From NCBI GenBank assembly GCA_965284365.1, contig OZ260079.1, positions 3,100,001-3,164,000 on the forward strand: a stretch of DNA of 64,000 bases, given 5' to 3'. The DNA is from Phragmitibacter sp965284365 (GTDB taxonomy: Bacteria; Verrucomicrobiota; Verrucomicrobiia; Verrucomicrobiales; Verrucomicrobiaceae). Below the pieces are notes generated by a model. The model saw only the letters and a program-made list of their open reading frames with translations. It did not search any database and had not been told where the DNA came from. Positions 8,553-17,225 of this stretch are shown here, piece by piece (positions within the stretch are counted from its first letter, which is position 1; each line of letters starts with the position of its first letter). Made by a program: the position numbers and the translations under genes.

Positions 8553-9341
8553 CTACAGAGCGTCCACAAAAGGCTTCAAAGCCTCAGCCCAGATCGCGTA
8601 GCCTTTGGCGGCGGGATGGAGGAAGTCGGACATGACTTCGCGGGAAATGGTGCCGTCGAGATTCAGGAATTCGGCGGTGAGATCGAGGTAGATCACTGGA
8701 AGTGAAGGCACGAGAGCGCTGAGGGCAGTATTGATGGCGGCGATCTTGGGGCGTGCGGCGTTGTCAGGTTTCTCACCACGGGGGAAGACTCCCATAAGGA
8801 CAATCTTGGCCGAAGGGCATTTCTTGTGGGCGCTCTGAACAATGGCGGCGATGCCTTCCGCGATTTCGGTGGGCGTGTTTTCGCGGGCGTTCTTGGTGCC
8901 GCCGAGGTTGTTTGTGCCAATGTGGATAACGATGAGTTTCGGAGAGAGGCCGTCCAGTTCTCCGAGTTCGATGCGTTTCAGGACGTTCTGCGTGCGGTCC
9001 CAGCCGAAGCCGAGATTGAGGACGGGCCGGTCGCCGAAGAGCGCTTTCCAGGACTCGAGACCGCGATTTCCTTTGGGAGCGGGTTGTTCAGGAGGACCGC
9101 CCCACATGTGCGTGATGGAATCGCCAATGAGGAGAATTTCAGGTTTCAGCGCGTCCTTGATGGCCATGATCGCTGCATGGCGCTCCTCCCAGCCGTAGAA
9201 ATCATTTTCCAGTTTGCCGACGGGAATGATGGCGGTGTTTTCCGTCGCAGCAGATGGCTTAACCGGATCGGCATGCAGGTAGGACAAGGGTGCACTGTGA
9301 AAAAAGGCGAGAGCGAAAAGCAAGAGTGAGCGGAGCATCAT
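8553..9341 (-). CDS. Secreted SGNH/GDSL hydrolase, PAF-acetylhydrolase-like
   Basis: 262 aa with a signal peptide (LLLFALAFFHSAPLSYLHA). All four SGNH blocks are visible: LLIGDSITHMW (catalytic Ser, near residue 73), NLGFGWDRTQN (block II Gly), IHIGTNNLGG (block III Asn) and SDFLHPAAKGY (catalytic Asp-x-x-His). The arrangement is closest to PAF-acetylhydrolase beta/gamma-like esterases, which in Bacteroidota and PVC bacteria usually deacetylate or de-esterify glycans. It is an extracytoplasmic enzyme. The start is one of two adjacent ATGs. Confidence 0.86.
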   Translation of the reverse strand: MMLRSLLLFALAFFHSAPLSYLHADPVKPSAATENTAIIPVGKLENDFYGWEERHAAIMAIKDALKPEILLIGDSITHMWGGPPEQPAPKGNRGLESWKALFGDRPVLNLGFGWDRTQNVLKRIELGELDGLSPKLIVIHIGTNNLGGTKNARENTPTEIAEGIAAIVQSAHKKCPSAKIVLMGVFPRGEKPDNAARPKIAAINTALSALVPSLPVIYLDLTAEFLNLDGTISREVMSDFLHPAAKGYAIWAEALKPFVDAL

Positions 9342-9402
9342 GGCTGGATTTGAGCGGAGGAAGAGTAAAACGCAAAGACAAAGCCGGACCTAGTTTTCAC
9401 GC

Positions 9403-9434
9403 AAAAAAAAGAGGCTGGTGTGTGCCAGCCTCTT
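9403..9434 (-). terminator. Rho-independent terminator (minus strand)
   Basis: AAGAGGCTGG (9409-9418) pairs perfectly with CCAGCCTCTT (9425-9434). On the minus strand the stem is followed by a run of eight T (plus-strand A-run 9403-9410). It terminates the VOC gene that ends at 9464. Confidence 0.9.
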
Positions 9435-9463
9435 CTTCAAAGATGAACTGTTTGAAAAGGAAG

Positions 9464-9982
9464 TCAGTCCTTTTTGCCGCAATGTTCGTCCGAGGAGAAA
9501 GCTTCCTGCATGCCGGCTGCCATCTCCTCCGGTGTCATGTCTTTGACATGCGTGGCGATGGACCAGCTATGGCCAAAGGGATCGGTCAGCTTGCCATAGC
9601 GATCGCCCCAGAAGGCGTCATCGGGTGGCATGAGGGCGGTGGCGCCGGCTCTGACGGCCTGGGCATACACGGAGTCCACGTCTTCCACATAGAGGTGGAT
9701 GGTGACGGGAGATCCATTGAGCGCTTGCGGACTGAGCACGCCCCAATCTGGGAACTCTTCGACAAGCATGATAGGAGAATTACCGATCATGATCTGGCCG
9801 TGCATCATTTTGCCATCCGGGCCTTTCATGACGCTTTCGCCGGTGGCATTGAAGGCTTTCTTGTAGAACTCGATGGCAGCGAAGGCGTCACGGCAAACGA
9901 GATGGGGAGTCGCGGTGTACATGCCATCCGGGATGGGCTTGACCTTTGTGCTGCCGGCGGTGGTGTCTGGGCGGTTACTCAT
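9464..9982 (-). CDS. VOC-superfamily protein, PhnB/glyoxalase-like
   Basis: 172 aa with the paired beta-alpha-beta-beta-beta units of the vicinal-oxygen-chelate fold. The first unit starts ATPHLVCRDAFAAIEFYKKAF and continues through HGQIMIGNSPIMLVEEFP. The second has VTIHLYVEDVDSVYAQAVRAGA and ends DRYGKLTDPFGHSWSIATH. This is the PhnB-like subgroup, whose members are often annotated as glyoxalase or bleomycin-resistance-like, usually with unknown substrate. There is no signal peptide, so it is cytosolic. It forms its own transcript with a terminator immediately downstream. Confidence 0.82.
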   Translation of the reverse strand: MSNRPDTTAGSTKVKPIPDGMYTATPHLVCRDAFAAIEFYKKAFNATGESVMKGPDGKMMHGQIMIGNSPIMLVEEFPDWGVLSPQALNGSPVTIHLYVEDVDSVYAQAVRAGATALMPPDDAFWGDRYGKLTDPFGHSWSIATHVKDMTPEEMAAGMQEAFSSDEHCGKKD

Positions 9983-10086
9983 GATGGTTTGTTAGGTTAG
10001 CGTTGTGATCTTAAGGATGTCTGAGCGCAAGTTGGCGCTCATTCATGAACATGACGAACAGGCGCCGCGACGCAGGACAAAGATGT

Positions 10087-10132
10087 AAAAAAAAATTCGC
10101 AATTCGCCCGACAGGCTGTCGCGGCGAGGGCG
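10087..10132 (-). terminator. Probable terminator (minus strand)
   Basis: On the minus strand CGCCC...GGGCG (10128-10132 with 10105-10109) with an inner GACA/TGTC pairing is followed, after a short GCGAATT repeat, by nine T (plus-strand 10087-10095). It sits directly after the stop of the TIM-barrel gene. Confidence 0.6.
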
Positions 10133-10133
10133 G

Positions 10134-11027
10134 TCAACTTTGCGAGGGCCAGTATTGGGCCATCTTCCCACGGAGAAAGGCAACGCTACGCTCAAGCTGA
10201 TCCATGCCATCCACCCCGTCTTCAATGCTGATCCAGCCATCGAAGCCCACGTTCTTCAATTCTGTGAAGATCGCGTCGTAGTCGTTGAGGCCTTTGCCGA
10301 TTTCACCGTGGCGCAGACGCTTGGCGTAGCCTAGGGAACCGCCCTCTTCCCTGCGGAGATCTTCGATGGTGCCCTCGATCAGGAAACGGTCGCTGGCGTG
10401 CATCGTGACCACGCGATGGGAGACGCGTTTCAGCAGCCTGATGGGATCTTCCCCGGCCAGGTAGGTATTGCTCGGGTCATAGTTCACGCCGAAGTTCGGG
10501 TGATCCACGGCATCCACGAGTTGGCAGAAAACATCCATCTTCTGCGCGAACTCGGGGAACTCCCAGAAATCGTCTTTGTAATGATTTTCCAGGATCAGAG
10601 TCACGCCCCGCTCCTGCGCATACGGCAGGCAGGCCTGAATGCATTCTGCGGCGAGTTCGACACCCTCCGTCGTGGTGAGTTCCGGGCGGCGCTGGCCAGA
10701 GAGCACACGGCAGTATGAACCGCCCAACACGTGCGTCATATCAATCCAGCGTTTCTGCCGGGAGATCTGGGTCTGACGAAAAATCGGATCGGGATGCGTG
10801 AAGTCAGGGGAGCAGCACATCATGGGGATGACCTGGCCCTGTGCTTCCACCATGGTGCGGAATTCCGGCCAGCGGGCCTCGTCTGACATTTCCAGGAAAC
10901 CGGCATACCACTCCAGGCCATCGATGTCCAGGCCACTCGCGAGTTCAATCCACTCCGCGAGTTGCATGGTGCCGTCCTTGCAAAGGGCGTGCATGAAGGC
11001 TTTGGGAAATGCAGCGAGCTTGGGCAT
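10134..11027 (-). CDS. Sugar phosphate isomerase/epimerase family TIM barrel
   Basis: 297 aa, xylose-isomerase-like (AP endonuclease 2) TIM barrel. Characteristic strand ends are visible: GLEWYAG, VIPMMCCSPDFTHPDP, LILENHYKDDF (metal Glu), FGVNYDPSNTYLAGEDP (metal Asp), VVTMHASDRF (metal His) and WISIEDGVDG (final metal Glu). Such enzymes isomerise or epimerise ketoses and are common in Verrucomicrobia sugar catabolism; the substrate cannot be read from sequence. Upstream in-frame codons to 11144 encode a Pro/Thr/His-rich stretch, so the ATG at 11027 is chosen. It follows the BtaA-like operon by 76 bases on the same strand. Confidence 0.84.
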   Translation of the reverse strand: MPKLAAFPKAFMHALCKDGTMQLAEWIELASGLDIDGLEWYAGFLEMSDEARWPEFRTMVEAQGQVIPMMCCSPDFTHPDPIFRQTQISRQKRWIDMTHVLGGSYCRVLSGQRRPELTTTEGVELAAECIQACLPYAQERGVTLILENHYKDDFWEFPEFAQKMDVFCQLVDAVDHPNFGVNYDPSNTYLAGEDPIRLLKRVSHRVVTMHASDRFLIEGTIEDLRREEGGSLGYAKRLRHGEIGKGLNDYDAIFTELKNVGFDGWISIEDGVDGMDQLERSVAFLRGKMAQYWPSQS

Positions 11028-11103
11028 GGGTACAGGATCGGGAGTCGAGTTGGCTGTGGTCGGGTGATGTATGGATGAATCCGGAAAATTGACAAGTGGC
11101 GGG

Positions 11104-12150
11104 TCAGGGATTGTGGGCTGGGGTGATAGGGCGGTACCGGACAATCTGCGTCACTCGGCAGAGAGGCGCTTTGTCTTCCGCAATGCAGCTGTGGTCAATA
11201 CACCACTCGTTAGGCGGGGCAGGCCATTCAGACGGTTCGCGGAAAAGAGAACGCAGAATCACCACGGCACCGGGTCGCAACGATGGCGTCAATTTCGTGA
11301 GCAAGACAGGCCAATCTGAGGTAGGTGATGCGTCCAGAATATTGGAAGCGCTGACCAGATCGTAGCGACGGTCAGAGGAAGGCTGGCACTCGTCCAGAGG
11401 CGCTGAGACGGCGTGAATATTGGAAGATTGGCCAACCGGCCAAGAGGTCTTGAAGGCATCAACATCGTCCGAGGGCTGCCGGGCAAACATGCGGCAGAGC
11501 AAGGGATGTGTAAGTGAGGCGGGCGCCTGACAAGCAGACTCAAAACGACGACGAAGGCGGTGTACCACATCCGTTGGAAGATGACGGCGAAGCGCTTTGG
11601 GAAAGACAGCCATGATGCCGAAACTCAGCAAGGACCATGCGAGTCTCCACCGCATACCGGTGAATGTAAGGGGTGATGATTGAGTAGTGGATGAAGGTTG
11701 GCGGATTGCTCCAGTAACTGAAATAGGGACAACGAGGGGTACGATCCAGCTGGCGAGAAAACGGAGACGGGCATCAATGATGCCAGGGGAGAGGAGGGGA
11801 CGGCGAATGCGGCGCTGGTTCTCCCAAAATGCCTGAGCAGGTGGAGAAAGCTGAGCTTTAATCTCGCTCCTGGCGATGGCATCCTCTACACGCATATCGG
11901 CAGCAGCAGCGCAGGTGATGCCGCCGTTCAGGCAAGCGAGCTTGAGTTCATGCAGATGAAGTTGGGCGGGGTTCACGTCAGCTGCCGTGACGTGTGCGGC
12001 ACGTTTGCTCAAAGCGTAGGCCGTATCTCCTCCGGAAAGTACGCATAGTGCAGAACCACCCGCAGGAAGAAGGCGAGCTTCGATGGCAGTGTCTTCGTGC
12101 ATGTAACCGAAGACCACGTCCTGCCAGCTATCTCTCCAGGGGAGGCTCAT
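11104..12150 (-). CDS. BtaA-like DUF3419 protein (3-amino-3-carboxypropyl transferase family)
   Basis: About 348 aa. The N-terminus shows the DUF3419/BtaA pattern: GYMHEDTAIEARLL, then a SAM-binding strand-loop ALCVLSGGDTAYALS, then AADVNPAQLHLHELKLA. In Rhodobacter BtaA, this domain moves the 3-amino-3-carboxypropyl group of SAM onto diacylglycerol, the first step to betaine lipid DGTS. Here a membrane-like segment occurs in the middle (LASWIVPLVVPISV and LAWSLLSFGIMAVF), and the C-terminal part returns to YDLVSASNILD and LRPGAVVILRSLF, a methyltransferase-fold ending. The start at 12150 overlaps the DoxX stop by 4 bases. The exact acceptor is not known. Confidence 0.75.
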   Translation of the reverse strand: MSLPWRDSWQDVVFGYMHEDTAIEARLLPAGGSALCVLSGGDTAYALSKRAAHVTAADVNPAQLHLHELKLACLNGGITCAAAADMRVEDAIARSEIKAQLSPPAQAFWENQRRIRRPLLSPGIIDARLRFLASWIVPLVVPISVTGAIRQPSSTTQSSPLTFTGMRWRLAWSLLSFGIMAVFPKALRRHLPTDVVHRLRRRFESACQAPASLTHPLLCRMFARQPSDDVDAFKTSWPVGQSSNIHAVSAPLDECQPSSDRRYDLVSASNILDASPTSDWPVLLTKLTPSLRPGAVVILRSLFREPSEWPAPPNEWCIDHSCIAEDKAPLCRVTQIVRYRPITPAHNP

Positions 12151-12560
12151 GCCGGAGTGGGCTTGGGCCGGAAGCAGAAGAGGATGACGTGAGCCCAGAT
12201 GGCCATGATGAAGGCGAAGTTCATGGTCAGCATGCCGCCGGGATCCGGGATATGCGCAGAGGCGAACATCAGGCCTGCGGCGTTCATGCCACACAAGAGG
12301 ATGGTCTGCACGGCCGCGGTCAGGTGGAGCCGCCAACCTAACAAGACAAGCATGCCAAGAAGAACTTCAAAAGCGCCTAGCATTTTCAGAGCGGGACCGC
12401 CGAAGCTGGTGCCAAGGGCTTGCTCCATGATGGTGCGGTGGCGGCCGGTGACATCGAGCACCTTGTGCCAGAAACCCTGATAAATCCAAACTGCGGCGAT
12501 GGAAATTCTCAGGAGAATACGCACCGTGAAATGGCCTGCTGAAGAACGGAAGGTGCTCAT
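12147..12560 (-). CDS. DoxX-like small membrane protein
   Basis: 137 aa with four predicted membrane helices (about residues 12-30, 58-77, 83-103 and 112-130). The RILLRISIAAVWIYQGFWHKVL opening and GAFEVLLGMLVLLGW second helix are typical of DoxX_3-type proteins. Members are often found beside redox or lipid-modifying genes, with no settled activity. It overlaps both neighbours by 4 bases (ATGA type), so it is translationally coupled to the methyltransferase-like gene upstream and the BtaA-like gene downstream. Confidence 0.72.
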   Translation of the reverse strand: MSTFRSSAGHFTVRILLRISIAAVWIYQGFWHKVLDVTGRHRTIMEQALGTSFGGPALKMLGAFEVLLGMLVLLGWRLHLTAAVQTILLCGMNAAGLMFASAHIPDPGGMLTMNFAFIMAIWAHVILFCFRPKPTPA

Positions 12561-13381
12561 GCTGGTGTGCTCGATTCAGGTGCGCGCTGCAAACGCCAGA
12601 GATGCAGGAAAGGAGTGACATGCTGATGATCGCTGCAAACGAGCCCGGCCTTTTCCCAACAATGCTGCCACTCACGAGGAGAAAAGAAATGAAAGAAGCC
12701 GGGGCCAAACACTGAATAGTTTGCGAGGTCGCGTCCGTGTTCAGCGAGGATGACGCAGGCATCTGGATCCGTCTTCAGCGATTCGCTGGCGCGGACTAAC
12801 AAGCGAACGCGGGCATGTTGTGAGCGGAATTCATGAGCGCTGAGCAGGAAGAGTACGGCATCGCATGAGCCTTTCTCGATGGGCCATCTCGTAGGTTTGC
12901 CTCTCGGAGTTCCGGGCAAGGGTGGCAAATAAGCGCGGGCCCGGTGAATGCTGCTCTCCGTCAGCACAAGGTGGTCAAACAGGTCCAGAGGATTGACCTC
13001 GGCATGAGGGAGTTTTTCTCTGAGCCAGAGGGTGGTTTCGTCAAAGCCGCTGTGAACATTGAGAATACGAGCAGGCCCTTCCAGGGTGCTTTTCGGAAGT
13101 ATTTGCTTCAGCCATTGGCCGCGCCGCCAGTCGGAAAGGTCGTAGATCCAATGGGAAGCGAGCAGAGAGGCAAGGGATCCCAATATTAACAGCAGCCACG
13201 CTGCGAGACTGAACCACCAGAAAGCTGTGGACCACCCATCATTCATCGTGCGGCGGGAAACAGCGACAGAGAGGCCGAACAAGATCAGGATGATGAAGAT
13301 GAACGCGTAGAAACCCGGATTGAACCGCACCACCTGATACACGCCCTGGAAGCGACCTCTTTTGCGCTCAGAGCTGCTCAT
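12557..13381 (-). CDS. Membrane-anchored class I methyltransferase-like protein
   Basis: 274 aa. Two N-terminal helices (about residues 24-42 and 52-76) precede a cytosolic Rossmann-like domain. The position expected for the SAM motif I reads RILNVHSGFDETTLWL, with no GxGxG. It is followed by an acidic strand end (NPLDLFD), then CDAVLFLLSAHEFRSQHARVRLLVRA, which looks like motif IV with the usual post-motif helix, and ACVILAEHG. The C-terminal FFSPREWQHCWEKAGL is typical of methyltransferases. I infer a divergent SAM-dependent enzyme or binding protein. It overlaps its neighbours by 4 bases at each end. The ATG at 13381 is preferred to an upstream in-frame start. Confidence 0.62.
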   Translation of the reverse strand: MSSSERKRGRFQGVYQVVRFNPGFYAFIFIILILFGLSVAVSRRTMNDGWSTAFWWFSLAAWLLLILGSLASLLASHWIYDLSDWRRGQWLKQILPKSTLEGPARILNVHSGFDETTLWLREKLPHAEVNPLDLFDHLVLTESSIHRARAYLPPLPGTPRGKPTRWPIEKGSCDAVLFLLSAHEFRSQHARVRLLVRASESLKTDPDACVILAEHGRDLANYSVFGPGFFHFFSPREWQHCWEKAGLVCSDHQHVTPFLHLWRLQRAPESSTPA

Positions 13382-14151
13382 GATTGGGCGATTTTGGTTG
13401 TTGGGATCGGCAGCAATTTTCCGCGATTCCAATGGTAGGGAACATTTTCCACCCAGAAAGCATTCGCCAGGGTGAGGGGATGATCCGAAAATGGTGGCTG
13501 CCCAAAAAAATGAAGGTGGCGAACGTTGACCTGAATGGGGCGCGGCTCCCAGTGCTGGCGGCTGCCTTCTACCATGATGATGGAGTTTGTCTCCGGCTCA
13601 TGGGAAAAGGTGAAAGGCATGGGCCCCGCGAAACGTCGGGCCGTGCGTAAATCAGGGAAGGGAGAGCCAGGAGGAAGGCTACAGGCAGGTTTCAAGTCGG
13701 CATCGAAGTCCACCAGAACCTTTCCACCGGGAAGAGTGGCTTTGAATTTGAAAGCATCGCCCTGCCGATCCGTCTGCATGCGGCAATGGTGGAAACCGTA
13801 ATGAGTGAGCCACGCTCCGGCACGGACCAATCGGAGGCTATCCGTATCGCTGCGAAGGATCTTCAAGCCGCGGACGGATCGGCCATCCGGCAGCGTCAAT
13901 CGCACAAAGACACGCCAGCCCGCGAGATGGAAATCTTCCGCAAACATGCGAGGCATCCAAAGCGGACGCTGACGTCGGGTGCGTACAAAAGCTGCCGCGA
14001 CGAAGGCATGGTCGAGATACATATCCGGCTCCATACCGGGTGTACCGATGAGTTGCCGTGCCAGACTTTCCGGGATGGCATACACGATTGCTAGCGACCA
14101 CTCCAGATGGGCCTCAATGGCCCAGGGGTGGCGGCGCAAGCGGTGGAGCAT
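13378..14151 (-). CDS. DUF2071-like protein
   Basis: 257 aa with no signal or membrane span. The sequence is consistent with the DUF2071/YqjF group, which shares the acetoacetate-decarboxylase-like beta fold. HPWAIEAHLEWSLAIVYAIPE marks the first strand pair, GWRVFVRLTLPDGRSVRGL and ILRSDTDSLRLV follow, and RRFAGPMPFTFSHEPETNSI with RPIQVNVRHLHFF closes the barrel. The family has no proven reaction. Its start lies 8 bases from the SDR stop and its end overlaps the methyltransferase-like start by 4, so it is the second gene of a five-gene unit. Confidence 0.65.
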   Translation of the reverse strand: MLHRLRRHPWAIEAHLEWSLAIVYAIPESLARQLIGTPGMEPDMYLDHAFVAAAFVRTRRQRPLWMPRMFAEDFHLAGWRVFVRLTLPDGRSVRGLKILRSDTDSLRLVRAGAWLTHYGFHHCRMQTDRQGDAFKFKATLPGGKVLVDFDADLKPACSLPPGSPFPDLRTARRFAGPMPFTFSHEPETNSIIMVEGSRQHWEPRPIQVNVRHLHFFGQPPFSDHPLTLANAFWVENVPYHWNRGKLLPIPTTKIAQS

Positions 14152-14159
14152 GGCGGAGC

Positions 14160-14984
14160 TTAGGGAGTCGTTTTGCTCGTTGGGGGCGGAGCCGGCACCG
14201 TGCTGGCGTCTTTCGGTGGATTCCGGCCAATAAAAGGATGCTGCTCCAGGTCCATGACCTGCCCACTGACGGGACCACTTTCATCGGCGAGCCAGTAGAC
14301 CGCGGCGGCGGCGATTTCACGGGGCCAGAGAATGCGGCCAGCGGGGGCATACACGGCGGGAACCGCTTTGTACCAGTCATCGGCAAGGCCGTGTTCGCGT
14401 TTGCGGGCGGCTTCGTTTTCCGTGAGGACCCAGCCGGGATTGATCTGATTCACCCGCACGCGGTTTTCTCGCATGAGCGTATCGCCCAGGTTCCGTGTCA
14501 GCGTCATGAGGGCACCTTTGGACACACTATAGGGAAAAAGATTTGGCTCGCCGCTGTAGGCATTCACGCTGCCGATATTGAGCACGCAGCCCTGGGTTGC
14601 GGTGAGTTGGAAGAGGGCGGCTTTGATGAGCGCGAAAGGGGCGAGGGTATTGACCTCAAGGATTTTCCGGAAGTAGGAAAGGTCGGTGGTGTGGATGTTT
14701 GAGGCGGCGACCATGGCGGCGTTGTTCACTACGGCGTCCAGTTGGCCGAAGGTTTCCATGGCGGTGTGGACCAGCCGTTCCGGAGCGCCGGGTTCGGTGA
14801 GATCTTCGATCTGGAGTACGGCTTTCTCCGGCGTGAGTTGTTGCACGAGTGCTTCGCCGAGATCCTTCTCCAGGCCATGAATGACGACACGCGCGCCCTC
14901 CTCGACGCAGCGCTCGGCAATGGCCTTGCCGATGCCGGTGCAACTTCCGGTAATGATAATGACTTTATCCAGGAGGCGGTTCAT
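14160..14984 (-). CDS. Short-chain dehydrogenase/reductase
   Basis: 274 aa classical SDR. The NAD(P) motif TGSCTGIG is near residue 12, and NNAAM is the core NNAG-type motif. The catalytic triad is Ser in LNIGSVNAYSG, Tyr and Lys in PYSVSKGAL. NPGWVLTENEAARKREHG is the substrate loop. The C-terminus ADESGPVSGQVMDLEQHPF is close to the usual (D)GG end, with a Pro/Thr tail added. It probably oxidises or reduces a hydroxyl/keto group in whatever pathway the downstream BtaA-like operon serves. It is the first gene of that operon and divergent from the DUF2157 operon, with 91 bases between for both promoters. Confidence 0.86.
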   Translation of the reverse strand: MNRLLDKVIIITGSCTGIGKAIAERCVEEGARVVIHGLEKDLGEALVQQLTPEKAVLQIEDLTEPGAPERLVHTAMETFGQLDAVVNNAAMVAASNIHTTDLSYFRKILEVNTLAPFALIKAALFQLTATQGCVLNIGSVNAYSGEPNLFPYSVSKGALMTLTRNLGDTLMRENRVRVNQINPGWVLTENEAARKREHGLADDWYKAVPAVYAPAGRILWPREIAAAAVYWLADESGPVSGQVMDLEQHPFIGRNPPKDASTVPAPPPTSKTTP

Positions 14985-15075
14985 GGGGCGGTTCTACACG
15001 AGGCCTGAGGAAAACGCACGGAGTTCTTGCCGTCAGTGGTTTTTTCGCGAATGAGTCCCCGGTCTGGACGAATTC

Positions 15076-16143
15076 ATGCCGCCACCACTCTCTACGGATG
15101 CCCTTGATGCGCCTGCCACGATCCGGCTGTTGCATGAACTGAGGCGGGAGCGGCTGCTGAGTGATGACGCGCATGCGGAGGCGGTGGCGCTGGTGCGTCC
15201 GGCGAGTTCCTGGGTCACCTGGGCGCGCACGGCACTGCTGGTGCTCGGCGCGGGTCTGGTACTGGCAGGGGTGATCTATTTCTTTGCCTACAACTGGAAG
15301 GAGATGGGGCGCTTCGAAAAGCTTGGCGTGGCAGGTAGCGCGATGGTGCTGTGCATCCTAACGGCGGTGACAGTGGGGATCGAGCGGCTGGGTGGGAAGA
15401 TGCTGCTGCTCAGTGGCAGCGTGCTGGTGGGCGTGGTGCTGGCCGTCTTTGGGCAAATCTATCAGACGGGCGCGGATGCGTATAACCTGTTTGTCGGCTG
15501 GGCGGCTCTGATGCTGGGCTGGGTGGTGGTCTCGCGCTTTGCGGCGCTTTGGTTTGTGTGGCTGCTGGTGGCGGAGACGGGCATGACTCTGTGGTTTGGT
15601 CAGGTGGCCCTGCCTGCTTATGGCTGGCCCTATGAGGTCATGTCCTTCGCGGCAGGAGTCGTCAATCTCGTGGCCTTGGCGCTTTATGAAGCTCTGGGCT
15701 GGAAAATCACATGGCTGCGGGAGCGTTGGCTGCGGATCGTGCTCTTCATGATGGCGCTGTTTCCTCTGACTGTAGTGGTCTTGAAGGTGATCTTCATGTC
15801 TGAATTGCGCTGGATTTTCGGCAACAATCCCGAGCACGTGATGAACAACGTCTATGTGCCAGTGTGGCTGGCCATGGTCGGGGGTGGATTTTGGCTCTAT
15901 CGCTACATAAAGAGGGATTTTGCCTGCGTGGCCTTGTTGGGAGCGTCGGTGTGCACGGTGGTGCTTAGCTTGATTGGATACTGGATGTATTCAGGCAAAT
16001 TGGAGGACGGACGTGAGCCGATCTTCACGACGCTGCTCTTTCTCCTGGTCATCGGCGGAGTGACCACCGCGCTGACCTTTTGGCTGCGCAAGGTGAACCT
16101 ACAGATGAACGGAGGGCCGCAGGAGAAACCTGCCAGCCTATGA
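15076..16143 (+). CDS. DUF2157 membrane protein
   Basis: 355 aa. A soluble N-terminal helix pair (LHELRRERLLSDDAHAEAVALV), the conserved head of DUF2157, leads into about nine membrane helices. FFAYNWKEMGRFEKLG after the first helix is the family signature. It is the first gene of the widespread DUF2157-DUF4401-GDYXXLXY unit; its stop overlaps the next ATG (ATGA at 16140). The function of the module is not established. It is an inner-membrane protein by hydrophobicity. Confidence 0.83.
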   Translation: MPPPLSTDALDAPATIRLLHELRRERLLSDDAHAEAVALVRPASSWVTWARTALLVLGAGLVLAGVIYFFAYNWKEMGRFEKLGVAGSAMVLCILTAVTVGIERLGGKMLLLSGSVLVGVVLAVFGQIYQTGADAYNLFVGWAALMLGWVVVSRFAALWFVWLLVAETGMTLWFGQVALPAYGWPYEVMSFAAGVVNLVALALYEALGWKITWLRERWLRIVLFMMALFPLTVVVLKVIFMSELRWIFGNNPEHVMNNVYVPVWLAMVGGGFWLYRYIKRDFACVALLGASVCTVVLSLIGYWMYSGKLEDGREPIFTTLLFLLVIGGVTTALTFWLRKVNLQMNGGPQEKPASL

Positions 16144-17225
16144 CGGAACCAAACGAAAACTCCCTGGGTACGGTGCTGGCTCATCCCTCGGTGGCGGGCC
16201 ATGTGACGCCGGAAGCGGAAGGCCGCATCCGCGAATACCTCGCGCAGAAGTCTGCGAAGGCGAGGGAACATGTGATCGTCAAAGTTATTGCTGGAGTGGG
16301 GGCCTGGTTCGTGGCGTTGTTCGGCATCATCCTGCTGGCCCTGATGGGATTGCATGAAGCAAGCCCTGCTGCCGTGATCGGCGCGATCCTGCTGGGAGCG
16401 GGCATCATGATAAGCCGCGCAAAGGGAGGCGTGTTTGTGGAGCAGTTGGCGCTGGCACTGGCCATGTGCGGCAATGGACTCATTCTGATGGCCATCATGA
16501 TGGGCCAAAGACTTGGCCCCATGATTCAAACGTCGCTGGTGACACAGGCCGTGGTGGCCACGGTGGTTTATCTTTTCCTGCGCAATGACTTCGGGAGATT
16601 CCTGGCGGCGGTTTTGGTGCCTGCGTTTGCGGTTTCTTTGGCGTTTTCGAGTGAGCAGGGGAGCAGATGGGGCTTTTATGCCATTGTGGCAGTCGAGGTG
16701 ATAACATTTGTTGGCTTGTTCCTGTGGAAAGCACGGACGCCATTCTTCGATGTGCTGGCCTATGTGGCGGCGGTTGCGCTGCCGGGAACGATCATGCTGC
16801 TGGAGATGAGGAAGAACTTTCTGTGGAATCTGGAAGGTCTCATGGATCCGCGGCCAATGAGTGTGATGGTGGCAGTCGCTCTGGCCATTGCGCTTTGGAA
16901 GATTCCGGCACGCAAGCGCCGTTTCCTGAAGCCATGGCTGTGGGTGGCTTGGGCCATGACGGCAGTGCTGGCGGCTTTCACGAGTACCGGTCTGCTCGTA
17001 GGCCTGTTGATGGTGGTGACAGGGCGGCTGCAGGATGACCGTTGGGTGACGGTGTTGGGTTGGCTGTTTCTGATTGTCTTTATGCAGCAGTATTATTATG
17101 CCCTGGATGTGACGCTGGCTGCGAAATCGTGGATCATGGCAGGCAGCGGACTGTTGCTGCTCGCCGCGTGCGCGGGTTTGAAGTTTGTGAACACTGAGGA
17201 CGAGAAGGAGGAAGTCTCACCATGA
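16140..17225 (+). CDS. DUF4401 membrane protein
   Basis: About 361 aa. A short polar N-terminus precedes ten or so hydrophobic helices. GAWFVALFGIILLALMG and QLALALAMCGNGLILMAI resemble DUF4401. I chose the ATG at 16140, which overlaps the DUF2157 stop, over an earlier in-frame start because the coupling is characteristic of this unit. It overlaps the next gene by 4 bases. Unknown function; presumed partner of the adjacent two proteins in the inner membrane. Confidence 0.8.
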   Translation: MTEPNENSLGTVLAHPSVAGHVTPEAEGRIREYLAQKSAKAREHVIVKVIAGVGAWFVALFGIILLALMGLHEASPAAVIGAILLGAGIMISRAKGGVFVEQLALALAMCGNGLILMAIMMGQRLGPMIQTSLVTQAVVATVVYLFLRNDFGRFLAAVLVPAFAVSLAFSSEQGSRWGFYAIVAVEVITFVGLFLWKARTPFFDVLAYVAAVALPGTIMLLEMRKNFLWNLEGLMDPRPMSVMVAVALAIALWKIPARKRRFLKPWLWVAWAMTAVLAAFTSTGLLVGLLMVVTGRLQDDRWVTVLGWLFLIVFMQQYYYALDVTLAAKSWIMAGSGLLLLAACAGLKFVNTEDEKEEVSP

